From Parerythrobacter_A sp963761775 (GTDB lineage Bacteria > Pseudomonadota > Alphaproteobacteria > Sphingomonadales > Sphingomonadaceae): a DNA stretch of 64,000 bases. Made by a program: the position numbers and the translations under genes. The stretch is taken from positions 1 through 64,000 of the forward strand of contig CAVXIF010000009.1 in the NCBI GenBank assembly GCA_963761775.1. Reading direction: 5' to 3'. Positions 9,695-17,581 of this stretch are shown here, one piece after another (position 1 is the stretch's first letter; the number at the start of each line of letters is the position of its first letter). The notes beneath the pieces were generated by a model. It worked only from the letters and a program-made list of their open reading frames with translations. It did no database searches and was not told where the DNA came from.

Positions 9695-10403
9695 CTTTCA
9701 GGTAATACCGTTCGCCTGCTTTCATCGCATCGTCGAATTGGTAGATGATCGGCTGGCCGGTGGGAATCTCGAGACCGGTGATGTCCTCGTCCGAAATGCC
9801 CGACAGGTGCTTCACCAGCGCGCGCAGCGAATTGCCGTGGGCGGAAATGATTACCGTCTCGCCGCTTTGCAGCACCGGCACGATGGCGGAACGCCAGTAG
9901 GGCAGCACGCGCTCGATGGTCAGCTTCAGGCTCTCGGCAACGGGAACGTCGATGCCGGCATAGCGCGGGTCGCTCGCCATGTCGTATTCATGGCCCGGTT
10001 CCATCGCGGGGGGTGGCGTATCGAAACTGCGACGCCAGACATGTACCTGCTCGTCGCCGTGCCGGTCACGCGTTTCCTGTTTGTCGAGCCCGGTCAGCCC
10101 GCCATAATGCCGCTCGTTCAGCCGCCAGTCCTTGGTTTCCGGTATCCACAGCCGCCCCGCTTCGGCCAGCGCAAGGTGCAGCGTGCGAATGGCGCGGGTC
10201 TGCATCGAGGTGAAGGCGCGGGTCGGCAGGATATTGCGCGCTTTCAGCAAGGCCCCCGCCTCGCGCGCTTCGGCCACGCCCTGTTCGGTCAGGTCGACAT
10301 CCCACCAGCCGGTGAAGCGGTTTTCCAAATTCCACTGGCTCTGGCCGTGGCGCACGAGAATAAGGGTAGGGATAATTCGCTTCCTTCCGGTTGATTGCCG
10401 CAT
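9687..10403 (-). CDS. gpmA: 2,3-bisphosphoglycerate-dependent phosphoglycerate mutase
   Basis: A 238-residue glycolytic enzyme interconverting 3- and 2-phosphoglycerate through a phosphohistidine. The catalytic signature LVRHGQSQWNLENRFTGWWD lies near residue 16, the second histidine is in VIISAHGNSLRALVKHL, and ETKDWRLNERHYGGLTG is typical of the cofactor-dependent class. The first dozen residues (MRQSTGRKRIIP) may be slightly over-extended. It is separated by 30 bases from glpX upstream. Confidence 0.94.
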   Translation of the reverse strand: MRQSTGRKRIIPTLILVRHGQSQWNLENRFTGWWDVDLTEQGVAEAREAGALLKARNILPTRAFTSMQTRAIRTLHLALAEAGRLWIPETKDWRLNERHYGGLTGLDKQETRDRHGDEQVHVWRRSFDTPPPAMEPGHEYDMASDPRYAGIDVPVAESLKLTIERVLPYWRSAIVPVLQSGETVIISAHGNSLRALVKHLSGISDEDITGLEIPTGQPIIYQFDDAMKAGERYYLKDG

Positions 10404-10433
10404 CCTACCGCGCGACTGCGTGTCCGCAAAGCG

Positions 10434-11423
10434 TCAAGCCGTGCGGTGCTCGCCCTTGATCCAGCGCACTGTGCCGGAGGAGGACCGCATGACGACGCTG
10501 TCGGTCGTCATCCTGCCGCCGCGCAACCGCTTCACACCGCTTAACAGCGAACCGTCGGTTACGCCGGTTGCAGCGAAGATGCAGTCGCCTTTCGCAAGGT
10601 CTTCCAGCTTGTAAATGCGGTCGAAATCGGTGATGCCGAGCCGCTTGGCACGCCCGCGCTCGTCTTCGTTGCGGAATACCAGCCGTCCGTTCATCTGCCC
10701 GCCGACGCAGCGCAATGCCGCCGCTGCCAGCACGCCTTCGGGTGCGCCGCCCTGGCCGAAATAGATATCGATCGTGGTGTCGGGGTCGGTCGTGGCGATC
10801 ACGCCCGCCACGTCGCCATCGCCGATCAGCACGACACCGCAGCCGATGCCGCGCAATTCCGCGATGATGTCGGCATGGCGCGGCCGGTCGAGCACGCAGG
10901 CGATGATGTCGGCAGGCTCCACGCCTTTCGCCTGCGCAAGCGCGGTCACGTTTTCGGTGACGCTGCGGTCCAGCCCGATCACATCCGCCGGATAGCCCGG
11001 CCCACAGGCGATCTTGTCCATATACGTATCGGGCGCGTTGAGCAGGCCGCCCTTTTCCGATGCCGCCAACACCGCAAGCGCGTTGGCACCGGCCTTGGCG
11101 GTGATCGTGGTGCCTTCCAGCGGGTCGAGCGCAATATCGATCTTCGGCCCTTTTCCGGGCGCGCCGCCCACTTTCTCGCCGATATACAGCATGGGTGCCT
11201 CGTCGCGCTCGCCCTCGCCGATGACTACGGTGCCGTCCATGTAAAGCTCGTCGAATGCTTTGCGCATCGCTTCGACGGCGGCGGCATCGGCGGCTTTCTC
11301 GTCGCCGCGCCCGACCAGCTTCGACGCCGCGATGGCTGCCGCTTCGGTCACACGCACCATTTCCAGCACCAGCACCCGGTCGAGCGGGTTGTCGGTAGTG
11401 TTGTTCGATTGGGCTTCTGACAT
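10434..11423 (-). CDS. glpX: Class II fructose-1,6-bisphosphatase
   Basis: A 329-residue gluconeogenic phosphatase of the GlpX family. Metal- and substrate-binding stretches are present: VIGEGERDEAPMLYIGEKVG, IALDPLEGTTITAKAGANAL, and the late GDCIFAATGVTDGSLLSGVK. I chose the ATG at 11423 (MSEAQSNNTTD) with a purine-rich stretch upstream; an upstream in-frame start adds 19 residues without family resemblance. It is grouped with gpmA, the adjoining central-carbon gene. Confidence 0.94.
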   Translation of the reverse strand: MSEAQSNNTTDNPLDRVLVLEMVRVTEAAAIAASKLVGRGDEKAADAAAVEAMRKAFDELYMDGTVVIGEGERDEAPMLYIGEKVGGAPGKGPKIDIALDPLEGTTITAKAGANALAVLAASEKGGLLNAPDTYMDKIACGPGYPADVIGLDRSVTENVTALAQAKGVEPADIIACVLDRPRHADIIAELRGIGCGVVLIGDGDVAGVIATTDPDTTIDIYFGQGGAPEGVLAAAALRCVGGQMNGRLVFRNEDERGRAKRLGITDFDRIYKLEDLAKGDCIFAATGVTDGSLLSGVKRLRGGRMTTDSVVMRSSSGTVRWIKGEHRTA

Positions 11424-11582
11424 GCGGGAGGGGCCTTTCGGGCTGGCAGGAAAACACGCGTTCCGCGCGCTTAACTGCACCGCTTCGCACTGTCGAGACC
11501 ACAGCGGTTCAGCGGGAATTCACGGCCATGCGCGCGATTCGAAAGGGCGAAGGTAGCGAAAGCGGGACGATGAGGCGGATAT

Positions 11583-12092
11583 ATGCCGGTAGGGCTTGCT
11601 GCGCTCACCTTTGCATTGGCTGCACCCGTTACGGCGCAGGATGTAGTCGACGACACTGCCGCACGGACGGCGGAAGACGCCATCGCGGAAGGACGCGCCG
11701 CTTACAATACGCCCCCACCCGAACCCGAATGCGGGGAAATCGAGGGTGATGCGATCGTAATCTGTGCGCCCGTACCCGAAGACCCGGACAGATATCGCCT
11801 GCGAAGCAAAGAGGCTGCCGAAGACGACTATGCGCGCCGCACCATGAACAAGGGTAACCCGCAAGGCCCCGATCCATGCGGCCCAATGTGCGGGATATTC
11901 AAAGGCGAACCGACCGCAGGCGGGTTTTGCGGCTTGAACCGTTGTCCGCCACCGCCCGCAATTCTCATCGACGTGACAGCCTTGCCGCAAGCGCCGCCGG
12001 GGTCGGATGCGGACCGTATCGCGCGCGGGCTGCCACCGTTAGGTCGCGATGCGCCACGGCGGGAAGACCCGGCGCTGGTGGCTGCGGATTAG
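11583..12092 (+). CDS. Secreted cysteine-containing protein of unknown function
   Basis: A 169-residue protein I do not recognise. Residues 1-18 (MPVGLAALTFALAAPVTA) look like the hydrophobic core and cleavage site of a signal peptide but lack a basic start. A small frame error just upstream (MRRI... is encoded in another frame at about 11570) could explain that. The mature part has several Cys residues in pairs (CGEIEG...VIC, CGPMCG, CGLNRC) and is Pro-rich and acidic, suggesting a disulfide-bonded periplasmic or envelope protein. It converges on hom with a 4-base overlap. Confidence 0.6.
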   Translation: MPVGLAALTFALAAPVTAQDVVDDTAARTAEDAIAEGRAAYNTPPPEPECGEIEGDAIVICAPVPEDPDRYRLRSKEAAEDDYARRTMNKGNPQGPDPCGPMCGIFKGEPTAGGFCGLNRCPPPPAILIDVTALPQAPPGSDADRIARGLPPLGRDAPRREDPALVAAD

Positions 12093-13417
12093 TCCTCGAT
12101 CAACTGCATAACGAGCGGCGGTGCGGTCAGGCTGTCCGATTCGGCAAGCAGTTCCACTGCGCGGGCAACGCAACGCTGCGGTCCGTCATGCGTTACCATC
12201 GCCACCAGCACTTCGCCGCCGTCGCTGGCACGGCCATGCTGGATCAGGCTTTCGATGGACACGTCCGCATCGCGCATCGCCGCGGTCAGTTCCGCCAGCA
12301 CGCCGGGCCGGTCCGCGACCGAGAAACGGATATAGGTCTGACCCGTATGATGCCCCGCATCGGCCACCGGCAGCGTATCCAGCGCATCGACCGGTACGGA
12401 GAAAGCCGGTCCCCGCTCGCCCCGCGCAATGTCGATCAGGTCCGCGACGACCGCGCTTGCCGTCGGCCCGTCGCCCGCACCCGCGCCCTGGAACAGCAGC
12501 CGTCCGGAGAAATTGCCCTGCGCCACCACGGCATTGGTCGCGCCGGTGACATGCGCGAGCGGGTGCGATTTCGGCACGAGGCAGGGGCGCACCTGTTGCA
12601 ACAATGCGCGGTCCGTGCCGTTTTGCGAACGGTCGATTTCCGCCGTGCCCACCAGCCGGACGACATATCCAAGCACATCGGCTTGCGCGATGTCGGCGGC
12701 GCGCACCTGGCTGATGCCTTCGCAAGCGACATGGCCGAAATCGAGCGCGCTGCCGAAAGCGATGCTGGCCAGGATTGCCAGCTTGTGCGCGGCATCGACG
12801 CCCTCGATATCGAAGGTGGGATCGGCTTCGGCATATCCCAGCCGCTGCGCCTCGGCCAGGGTCGTGGTAAAGTCGGCTCCGGTGCTTTCCATTGTCGAGA
12901 GGATGTAATTCGCGGTGCCGTTCAGCACGCCATAGACGGTGTCGATGCCGTTGGCCGCCGCCCCTTCGCGCAGGCCCTTTACCACCGGAATGCCGCCCGC
13001 CACCGCCGCTTCGAATTTTAGCGCGACGCCTTCATCCTGCGCGATTCGGGCCAGCTCCATGCCGTGATGGGCGATCATCGCCTTGTTGGCAGTGACGAAA
13101 TGCTTTCCCGCAGCCAGTGATTTGCGCGCCAGTGTCAGTGCCGGTCCATCCGCACCGCCGACCAGCTCGACCACGATATCCACATCCTCGCGCGCGGCCA
13201 TCGCTGTCATGTCGTCTTCCCAGACACAGGTGGACAGGTCCGCGCCCCGGTCGCGCGTCCGGTCGCGTGCGCTCACCGCCGTCACCTCTATCGCGCGTCC
13301 CGCGCGCGCAGCGACCAGTGCCGCATTGGTATCGAGCAGGCGGATTACGCCCATGCCGACGGTGCCGAGACCGGCGATGGCAATCCGCAAAGGAGGGTGC
13401 TTTTCAGGAGATGTCAT
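12089..13417 (-). CDS. hom: Homoserine dehydrogenase with C-terminal ACT domain
   Basis: A 442-residue enzyme reducing aspartate semialdehyde to homoserine for threonine and methionine synthesis. It has the NAD(P) motif GLGTVGMGV near residue 14, the family stretch GGIPVVKGLREGAAANGIDT, the catalytic region GVLNGTANYILSTME, and EAQRLGYAEADPTFDIEGVD. A C-terminal ACT domain (RFSVADRPGVLAELTAAM) predicts threonine feedback control. I chose the ATG at 13417 (MTSPEKHPPLRI); the frame stays open upstream to 13699, but that part is Arg/Gly-rich shadow sequence over the next gene. Confidence 0.94.
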   Translation of the reverse strand: MTSPEKHPPLRIAIAGLGTVGMGVIRLLDTNAALVAARAGRAIEVTAVSARDRTRDRGADLSTCVWEDDMTAMAAREDVDIVVELVGGADGPALTLARKSLAAGKHFVTANKAMIAHHGMELARIAQDEGVALKFEAAVAGGIPVVKGLREGAAANGIDTVYGVLNGTANYILSTMESTGADFTTTLAEAQRLGYAEADPTFDIEGVDAAHKLAILASIAFGSALDFGHVACEGISQVRAADIAQADVLGYVVRLVGTAEIDRSQNGTDRALLQQVRPCLVPKSHPLAHVTGATNAVVAQGNFSGRLLFQGAGAGDGPTASAVVADLIDIARGERGPAFSVPVDALDTLPVADAGHHTGQTYIRFSVADRPGVLAELTAAMRDADVSIESLIQHGRASDGGEVLVAMVTHDGPQRCVARAVELLAESDSLTAPPLVMQLIED

Positions 13418-13458
13418 GGCGCGCTGGGTAGCGACGCATGGGCCGGAAGGGAATCCGC

Positions 13459-14349
13459 TTACGTCTTCGCGGCGAATTCGCTGCCGGACAGAGGCCGTGT
13501 GCGTGCACACGGTCCCAGCTCCGCCTGTACGAAGCGGTAGTCCGCCGTTGCGCGCGCCCGGTCGGCCGGAGCGACCGAAAGATAGGCGCTTTCCGGCAGT
13601 CGCGCAGGCAGGAAGCAGGCGAGCCGGTACCATGCCAGCGTATCGTGCAGCGGTGCGGTGGCGGACTGGTCCACGATCTCCGACCAGGAGACACCCCATT
13701 GCGCGGGCGCGCCCGGTCGGCGGGTTACTGTAATCGAAGCGGGCGCGCCGTCCTGCGTATCGAGAAACAGCTGCGTTTCCGATTCGCCCGTAACTGTCCC
13801 GGCAATCGACAGGATATCACGAACGCCGATGACTTGCGGCGGTGCGTCGGCGGCAACCGATTCGCGCAGGATATCGCGCACCCGTTGCTCCAGCGGTGCC
13901 GACCAGGCCAGCTGCGAATCAGACGCGACCAGTTGCAGCGCGCCGGGCGAACCGGCCACCGGCTGCGCAAACAGCATGACGGGCGTTTTCTTCAGTTTCG
14001 GCGCGCGCCCACGGGCATCACGCGGCAGATCGACGAGATAGCGCAACGATTCGCCGAGCGGCGCGGACCCCGCCAGAAGGGCGACTGTTTCGGCCTCGAC
14101 ATAGAGCCGTGCCGTCGACGCAGGGACACCGGGCGCACGTTCGGGGGATACTTCCGCCTGCTTGCGGACCGTGGCGTGAACCACAAGGGTGGACCGGTCG
14201 ACCAATCCGGCCAGATCGGCATAGGTCGGGACCGCCTGTTCCTGCGCGACCGTCGACTGGGCCGCCGATTGCGTGGATAACGCCATCGCGGCGCAGAGCA
14301 GGGCGGACGCGGCAAACAGCCGGTGTTTGGCATGGGCGTTGTGCATCAT
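13459..14349 (-). CDS. Exported protein of unknown function
   Basis: A 296-residue protein that I cannot assign to a named family. It has a Sec signal peptide with cleavage around residues 28-31 (MALSTQSAAQS). Beyond it there is a mixed hydrophilic domain with YADLAGLVDRSTLVVHATV near residue 43, ASDSQLAWSAPLEQRVRDIL mid-protein and a C-terminal part with two cysteines (LACFLPARLP, LGPCARTR). It is probably periplasmic. It lies upstream of hom in the same direction with a 41-base gap and faces the divergent tonB operon across about 390 bases. Confidence 0.65.
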   Translation of the reverse strand: MMHNAHAKHRLFAASALLCAAMALSTQSAAQSTVAQEQAVPTYADLAGLVDRSTLVVHATVRKQAEVSPERAPGVPASTARLYVEAETVALLAGSAPLGESLRYLVDLPRDARGRAPKLKKTPVMLFAQPVAGSPGALQLVASDSQLAWSAPLEQRVRDILRESVAADAPPQVIGVRDILSIAGTVTGESETQLFLDTQDGAPASITVTRRPGAPAQWGVSWSEIVDQSATAPLHDTLAWYRLACFLPARLPESAYLSVAPADRARATADYRFVQAELGPCARTRPLSGSEFAAKT

Positions 14350-14736
14350 GCGTCTATCCTATCAAGCGCCCATGAATACCAGTCGAACATCACGAACCCG
14401 CTGCACAGATCGGCATAGCATGATTGTTGCGCGAACGGGGGCAGCAGCATTGCGGAAGGGCGGTATTGCTGCACCGCAGCATCATTTTTGCCGACAAAGC
14501 GTTTGTCAGCCAAGGCACTGCGGGTTAAGACCTTGGCAAGGAACGGGGCCGGTCGCTGGCCTTGTTTCTTGTGTTGAGGGTTCGGGGAATTGTCGTTTGA
14601 CGATGGATGGGGCGCCCATATGCGCCTGGCCTCCCGGGCCGACAAAGTTGGATTTTCGATACCGGGAACGATGCCGGAATCGGGAATGAATTGCCGGGTC
14701 GCGATCCGGCGCTGAACGATGGAGTGATGCGACTGA
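14350..14736. other. Intergenic region between divergent units, no gene seen
   Basis: 387 bases between an exported protein (leftward) and tonB (rightward). Short frames here lack codon bias and family resemblance. No clear RNA gene or repeat was found. The promoters of both units must lie here, but I could not pick one with confidence. Confidence 0.5.
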
Positions 14737-15447
14737 ATGGCTTACGCTGATCAAGAGATGAGCGGTAACAGGATTATTGCCATAATTATCGTGGCACTGA
14801 TCCATATTGCCGTCGGCTGGCTTCTGGTCACCGGTCTCGCTTACGAGGCTTTCCAGGAAGCGGTGAAGACCGTCACGACGGTCGACATCGAAGAGGAAGA
14901 ACCGCCGGAGCCGGAAGATACGCCGGAACCGCCGCCCGAAGATGTGCCCGATACGACGCCACCCCCGATCGTGGCGCCTCCGCCGCCGATCAGCGTGGCG
15001 ACGCGGCCGCCGCCCGTCACCACGACGCGCGTGATTTCGCCGCCGGCACCTATCGCGACGCGTGTGCCGCCGCCCGGACCGCCTCCCGGTCCGCCGCCGC
15101 CCCCGCCGCCTCCGCCGCCACCACCGCCGCCGCCACCCGCGCCTCGGGTGCAGCCCAAGGACGCGTCACCGGCTGGAAATCCGGGCCGCTGGGTCAGCGA
15201 CAACGATTATCGTTCCAGCTGGATCAGGCGCGAATACCAAGGCGTGGTGGGTTTCAGCGTTACGGTCGGGACCAACGGTCGCGTATCGAGTTGCCGTGTC
15301 ACTCGCTCCAGCGGGCACAGCGAACTGGACAATGCGACGTGTAGCCTTGTCGAACGCCGGGCCAAGTTCAACCCGGCGACGGATGGCAACGGCCAACCGA
15401 CGACCGGAACCTATTCCAACCAGTTCCAGTGGCGCATACCCGACTAA
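14737..15447 (+). CDS. tonB: TonB energy transducer
   Basis: A 236-residue protein coupling the inner-membrane proton channel to outer-membrane receptors. A single N-terminal membrane anchor (residues about 12-34, IIAIIIVALIHIAVGWLLVT) is followed by an acidic segment (EEEEPPEPEDTPEPPPED). A Pro-rich spacer follows, with one nearly pure proline run of about 16 residues near positions 113-130. The C-terminal TonB domain holds GVVGFSVTVGTNGRVSSCRV and a two-Cys pattern (SCRV, ATCSL). Start choice between ATG 14737 and the in-frame ATG at 14758 is open. It heads tonB-exbB-exbD-exbD. Confidence 0.92.
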   Translation: MAYADQEMSGNRIIAIIIVALIHIAVGWLLVTGLAYEAFQEAVKTVTTVDIEEEEPPEPEDTPEPPPEDVPDTTPPPIVAPPPPISVATRPPPVTTTRVISPPAPIATRVPPPGPPPGPPPPPPPPPPPPPPPPAPRVQPKDASPAGNPGRWVSDNDYRSSWIRREYQGVVGFSVTVGTNGRVSSCRVTRSSGHSELDNATCSLVERRAKFNPATDGNGQPTTGTYSNQFQWRIPD

Positions 15448-15532
15448 CGAACACCATTGGTCACTCGGCGCGCACAGGGGCGCACCGGGTGGCCAGCTAA
15501 ATACCAATTCCCTTTGTTGAAAGGTCAACGCA

Positions 15533-16363
15533 ATGATTATCGAACTTCTGGCCGCGGGCGCTGCCCCGGAAAACAAATTCGGCTTTGTCGCCGCTATGGA
15601 AGAGGGTGGACCGATTGCCTGGTCGATCCTTGCCGTGCTCGTCATCATGTCGGTGGGCTCGTTCTATATCCTGATCACCAAGTATTTCGAACAGAAGAAA
15701 GTGATGGCGCAGTACGAGGACGTGCGCAGTGGTTTCTGGCGCGCCAACACCCTGCGTGAAGGCAGTACGAAGCTGGAAAAGAACAGTGCGTGGCGCCAGC
15801 TTGCAGATGATGCGATGAAGGCTGAGGAACAGCACGGCAAGATGGACGACAGTCTGGAAGCGCATGATTTCATGCATGGATCGCTGACGCGGTCCGAGGC
15901 ATCGATCAACGCCAAGCTTGCCGGTGGTCTGTCCTTCCTTGCATCTGTCGGAGCGACATCGCCCTTCATCGGCCTGCTGGGGACGGTGATCGGCATCTAT
16001 CGCGCGCTTATCAACATCGGCCTCGCCGGTTCGGCATCGATCGACAAGGTTGCCGGCCCCGTGGGTGAAGCGCTCATCATGACCGCCATCGGCCTGCTGG
16101 TCGCTGTGCCTGCCGTGCTTGCCTATAACTGGCTGCAGAGCCGCAATCGCAAGATTGCAGCAATGCTCAGCGGTTTCTCGACGGACCTGCTTGCCAGCAT
16201 CAACTCCAAGGGTGCAGTGCGTCCTGCCGTACAGACGTCGGCGGCGGCTGCACGGACGGCCAAGCCTGCAACGACCCAGCCGACGGCGGCAACGACGAAG
16301 CCGATGACCTCGACTTCGACGGATAAGCCGAAGACGGTGACGACACCGCCCAAGAAAGTATAG
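15533..16363 (+). CDS. exbB: MotA/TolQ/ExbB proton channel protein
   Basis: A 276-residue inner-membrane channel subunit energising TonB. It has three membrane segments (near residues 25-45, 145-170 and 180-205). The family signature LASVGATSPFIGLLGTVIGIY lies near residue 143, with GPVGEALIMTAIGLLVAVPAV after it. The last 50 or so residues form a low-complexity Ala/Thr/Pro/Lys tail (TTQPTAATTKPMTSTSTDKP) that ordinary ExbB proteins lack. A ribosome-binding GAAAGG-type stretch precedes the ATG. Transcribed with tonB and two exbD genes. Confidence 0.93.
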   Translation: MIIELLAAGAAPENKFGFVAAMEEGGPIAWSILAVLVIMSVGSFYILITKYFEQKKVMAQYEDVRSGFWRANTLREGSTKLEKNSAWRQLADDAMKAEEQHGKMDDSLEAHDFMHGSLTRSEASINAKLAGGLSFLASVGATSPFIGLLGTVIGIYRALINIGLAGSASIDKVAGPVGEALIMTAIGLLVAVPAVLAYNWLQSRNRKIAAMLSGFSTDLLASINSKGAVRPAVQTSAAAARTAKPATTQPTAATTKPMTSTSTDKPKTVTTPPKKV

Positions 16364-16370
16364 GCACAAT

Positions 16371-16400
16371 GCGGGGTCGTGCTGCCCGGTACGGCCCCGC
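16371..16400 (+). other. Intercistronic hairpin between exbB and exbD
   Basis: GCGGGGTCGT pairs with ACGGCCCCGC across a 10-base loop (10 pairs with one G-T). No T run follows, so it is not a classic terminator. It could stabilise the upstream message or partly attenuate exbD. Seen in sequence; role inferred. Confidence 0.55.
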
Positions 16401-16447
16401 TCACGCCTACTTGTTAAAGTTCAAGCCAAAATAGGACCGAACAGACC

Positions 16448-16990
16448 ATGGCAATTTCTGGCGGAGGCGGCGGGGCGGAAACCCCGATGTCGGACATCAA
16501 CACCACACCGCTGGTGGACGTGATGCTTGTGCTTCTTATCATTTTCCTGATCGCCGTACCTGTGGCCATCAAACAGATCGAAGATCTCGAAGTGCCGATC
16601 CTGGAAACGATCGAATCGGAAGACAAGGTTGAGAACCTGCTGCTGACGGTTACGACGACAGACGGACAAGGCCGGTCGCCTGCCAATGTCGATACCGCAT
16701 TCGAAGGGGCAACGCGCGAAGGTGAATGTCGTATCTTTTTCGGCAATGTGACGCCTGTGACATCGGAAGAACTTTACAATCAGGCCTTTGACCGGCTGGA
16801 TGCCATCGTCACCCGCGCTGGCGGACAGGAGGCCATTATCGCAAATCCGGAACTCATTCCGCAGGTTCACATCCGCGCCGATATCAACGCACCATGGCGC
16901 TGTGTTGCCGGTACGATTTATAACGTGCAGGCGGCGGGCTATCCCACGGTCGGCTTCATTTCCAATCCGGTCGATCCCAATCCGGAATAA
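16448..16990 (+). CDS. exbD: ExbD/TolR biopolymer transport protein (first copy)
   Basis: A 180-residue inner-membrane protein. The short cytoplasmic start is followed by the signature MSDINTTPLVDVMLVLLIIFLI, whose Asp in VDV is the proton-path residue; the rest is periplasmic. The periplasmic part is longer and less conserved than usual and contains two cysteines (GECRIFF, WRCVAG). It is followed after 80 bases by a second exbD. Two ExbD paralogues in tandem are common in sphingomonad TonB operons. Confidence 0.9.
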   Translation: MAISGGGGGAETPMSDINTTPLVDVMLVLLIIFLIAVPVAIKQIEDLEVPILETIESEDKVENLLLTVTTTDGQGRSPANVDTAFEGATREGECRIFFGNVTPVTSEELYNQAFDRLDAIVTRAGGQEAIIANPELIPQVHIRADINAPWRCVAGTIYNVQAAGYPTVGFISNPVDPNPE

Positions 16991-17070
16991 TTGCAGCGGC
17001 CTTCGCCAAAACTGAATTTCAACACGCGGTACGCAGGCGAACATCGCCACCGCAGCAGGAGTAACCCACG

Positions 17071-17519
17071 ATGGCAATGTCAGGCGGCAAGGACGACGGT
17101 TCGCCGATGATGGACATGAACACGACGCCGCTGATCGACGTCCTGCTCGTGCTTCTCATCATGTTCATCATCACCATTCCGGTGGCCACGCACGCAGTGA
17201 ATATCGATTTGCCGCAGCCTTCGAGTCAATGATCCGCCGCCGGACCAGATCGATCCGATCAAGAACAAGATCGTGCTGACGCAGGCCGAGAACAATTCTG
17301 TGGAACGGTACGCAGATCGATCAGAGCGAGCTGGTTCGCAATCTCCAGATCACGACGACAATCGTGCCCGAGCCGGAGCTTCAGTTCGAACCGGAACCCA
17401 ATGCCAGTTACGACCTGTCGCTGCGCACGCTGAACATCATCAAGGCGAGCGGTGCGACCAAGTTCGGTTTCGTCGGCAACGAGAAGTATCGCCAGTTCGG
17501 CTCCGCCGCAGCGCAGTAA
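17071..17519 (+). CDS. exbD: ExbD/TolR biopolymer transport protein (second copy, frame broken twice)
   Basis: Second ExbD, about 148 residues when the frame is restored. The ATG at 17071 follows a clear AGGAG. The membrane segment reads MDMNTTPLIDVLLVLLIMFI, with the proton-path Asp. The frame breaks near 17227 (after NIDLPQPS; VNDPPPDQIDPIKNK continues one frame over) and again near 17292 (ILWNGTQIDQSEL in the next frame). The protein ends with FGFVGNEKYRQFG, a typical end. Both breaks are single-base and likely sequencing errors. A terminator follows directly. Confidence 0.85.
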
Positions 17520-17544
17520 GCGAAACCCGCGACACGAAAATCCG

Positions 17545-17574
17545 AAAAGGGGCGGAGCGATCCGCCCCTTTTTT
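17545..17574 (+). terminator. Rho-independent terminator after the tonB operon
   Basis: A perfect 12-base stem, AAAAGGGGCGGA (17545-17556) with TCCGCCCCTTTT (17561-17572), a GCGA tetraloop and a run of six Ts. It lies between convergent genes and, with A residues on its left side, could also stop leftward transcripts of the helicase gene. Confidence 0.9.
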
Positions 17575-17581
17575 GTGCAGA

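Noticed and set aside
14346..14645. A 99-residue minus-strand frame in the gap before tonB
   Set aside because: No ribosome-binding site, no codon bias, overlaps the start of the exported protein gene.
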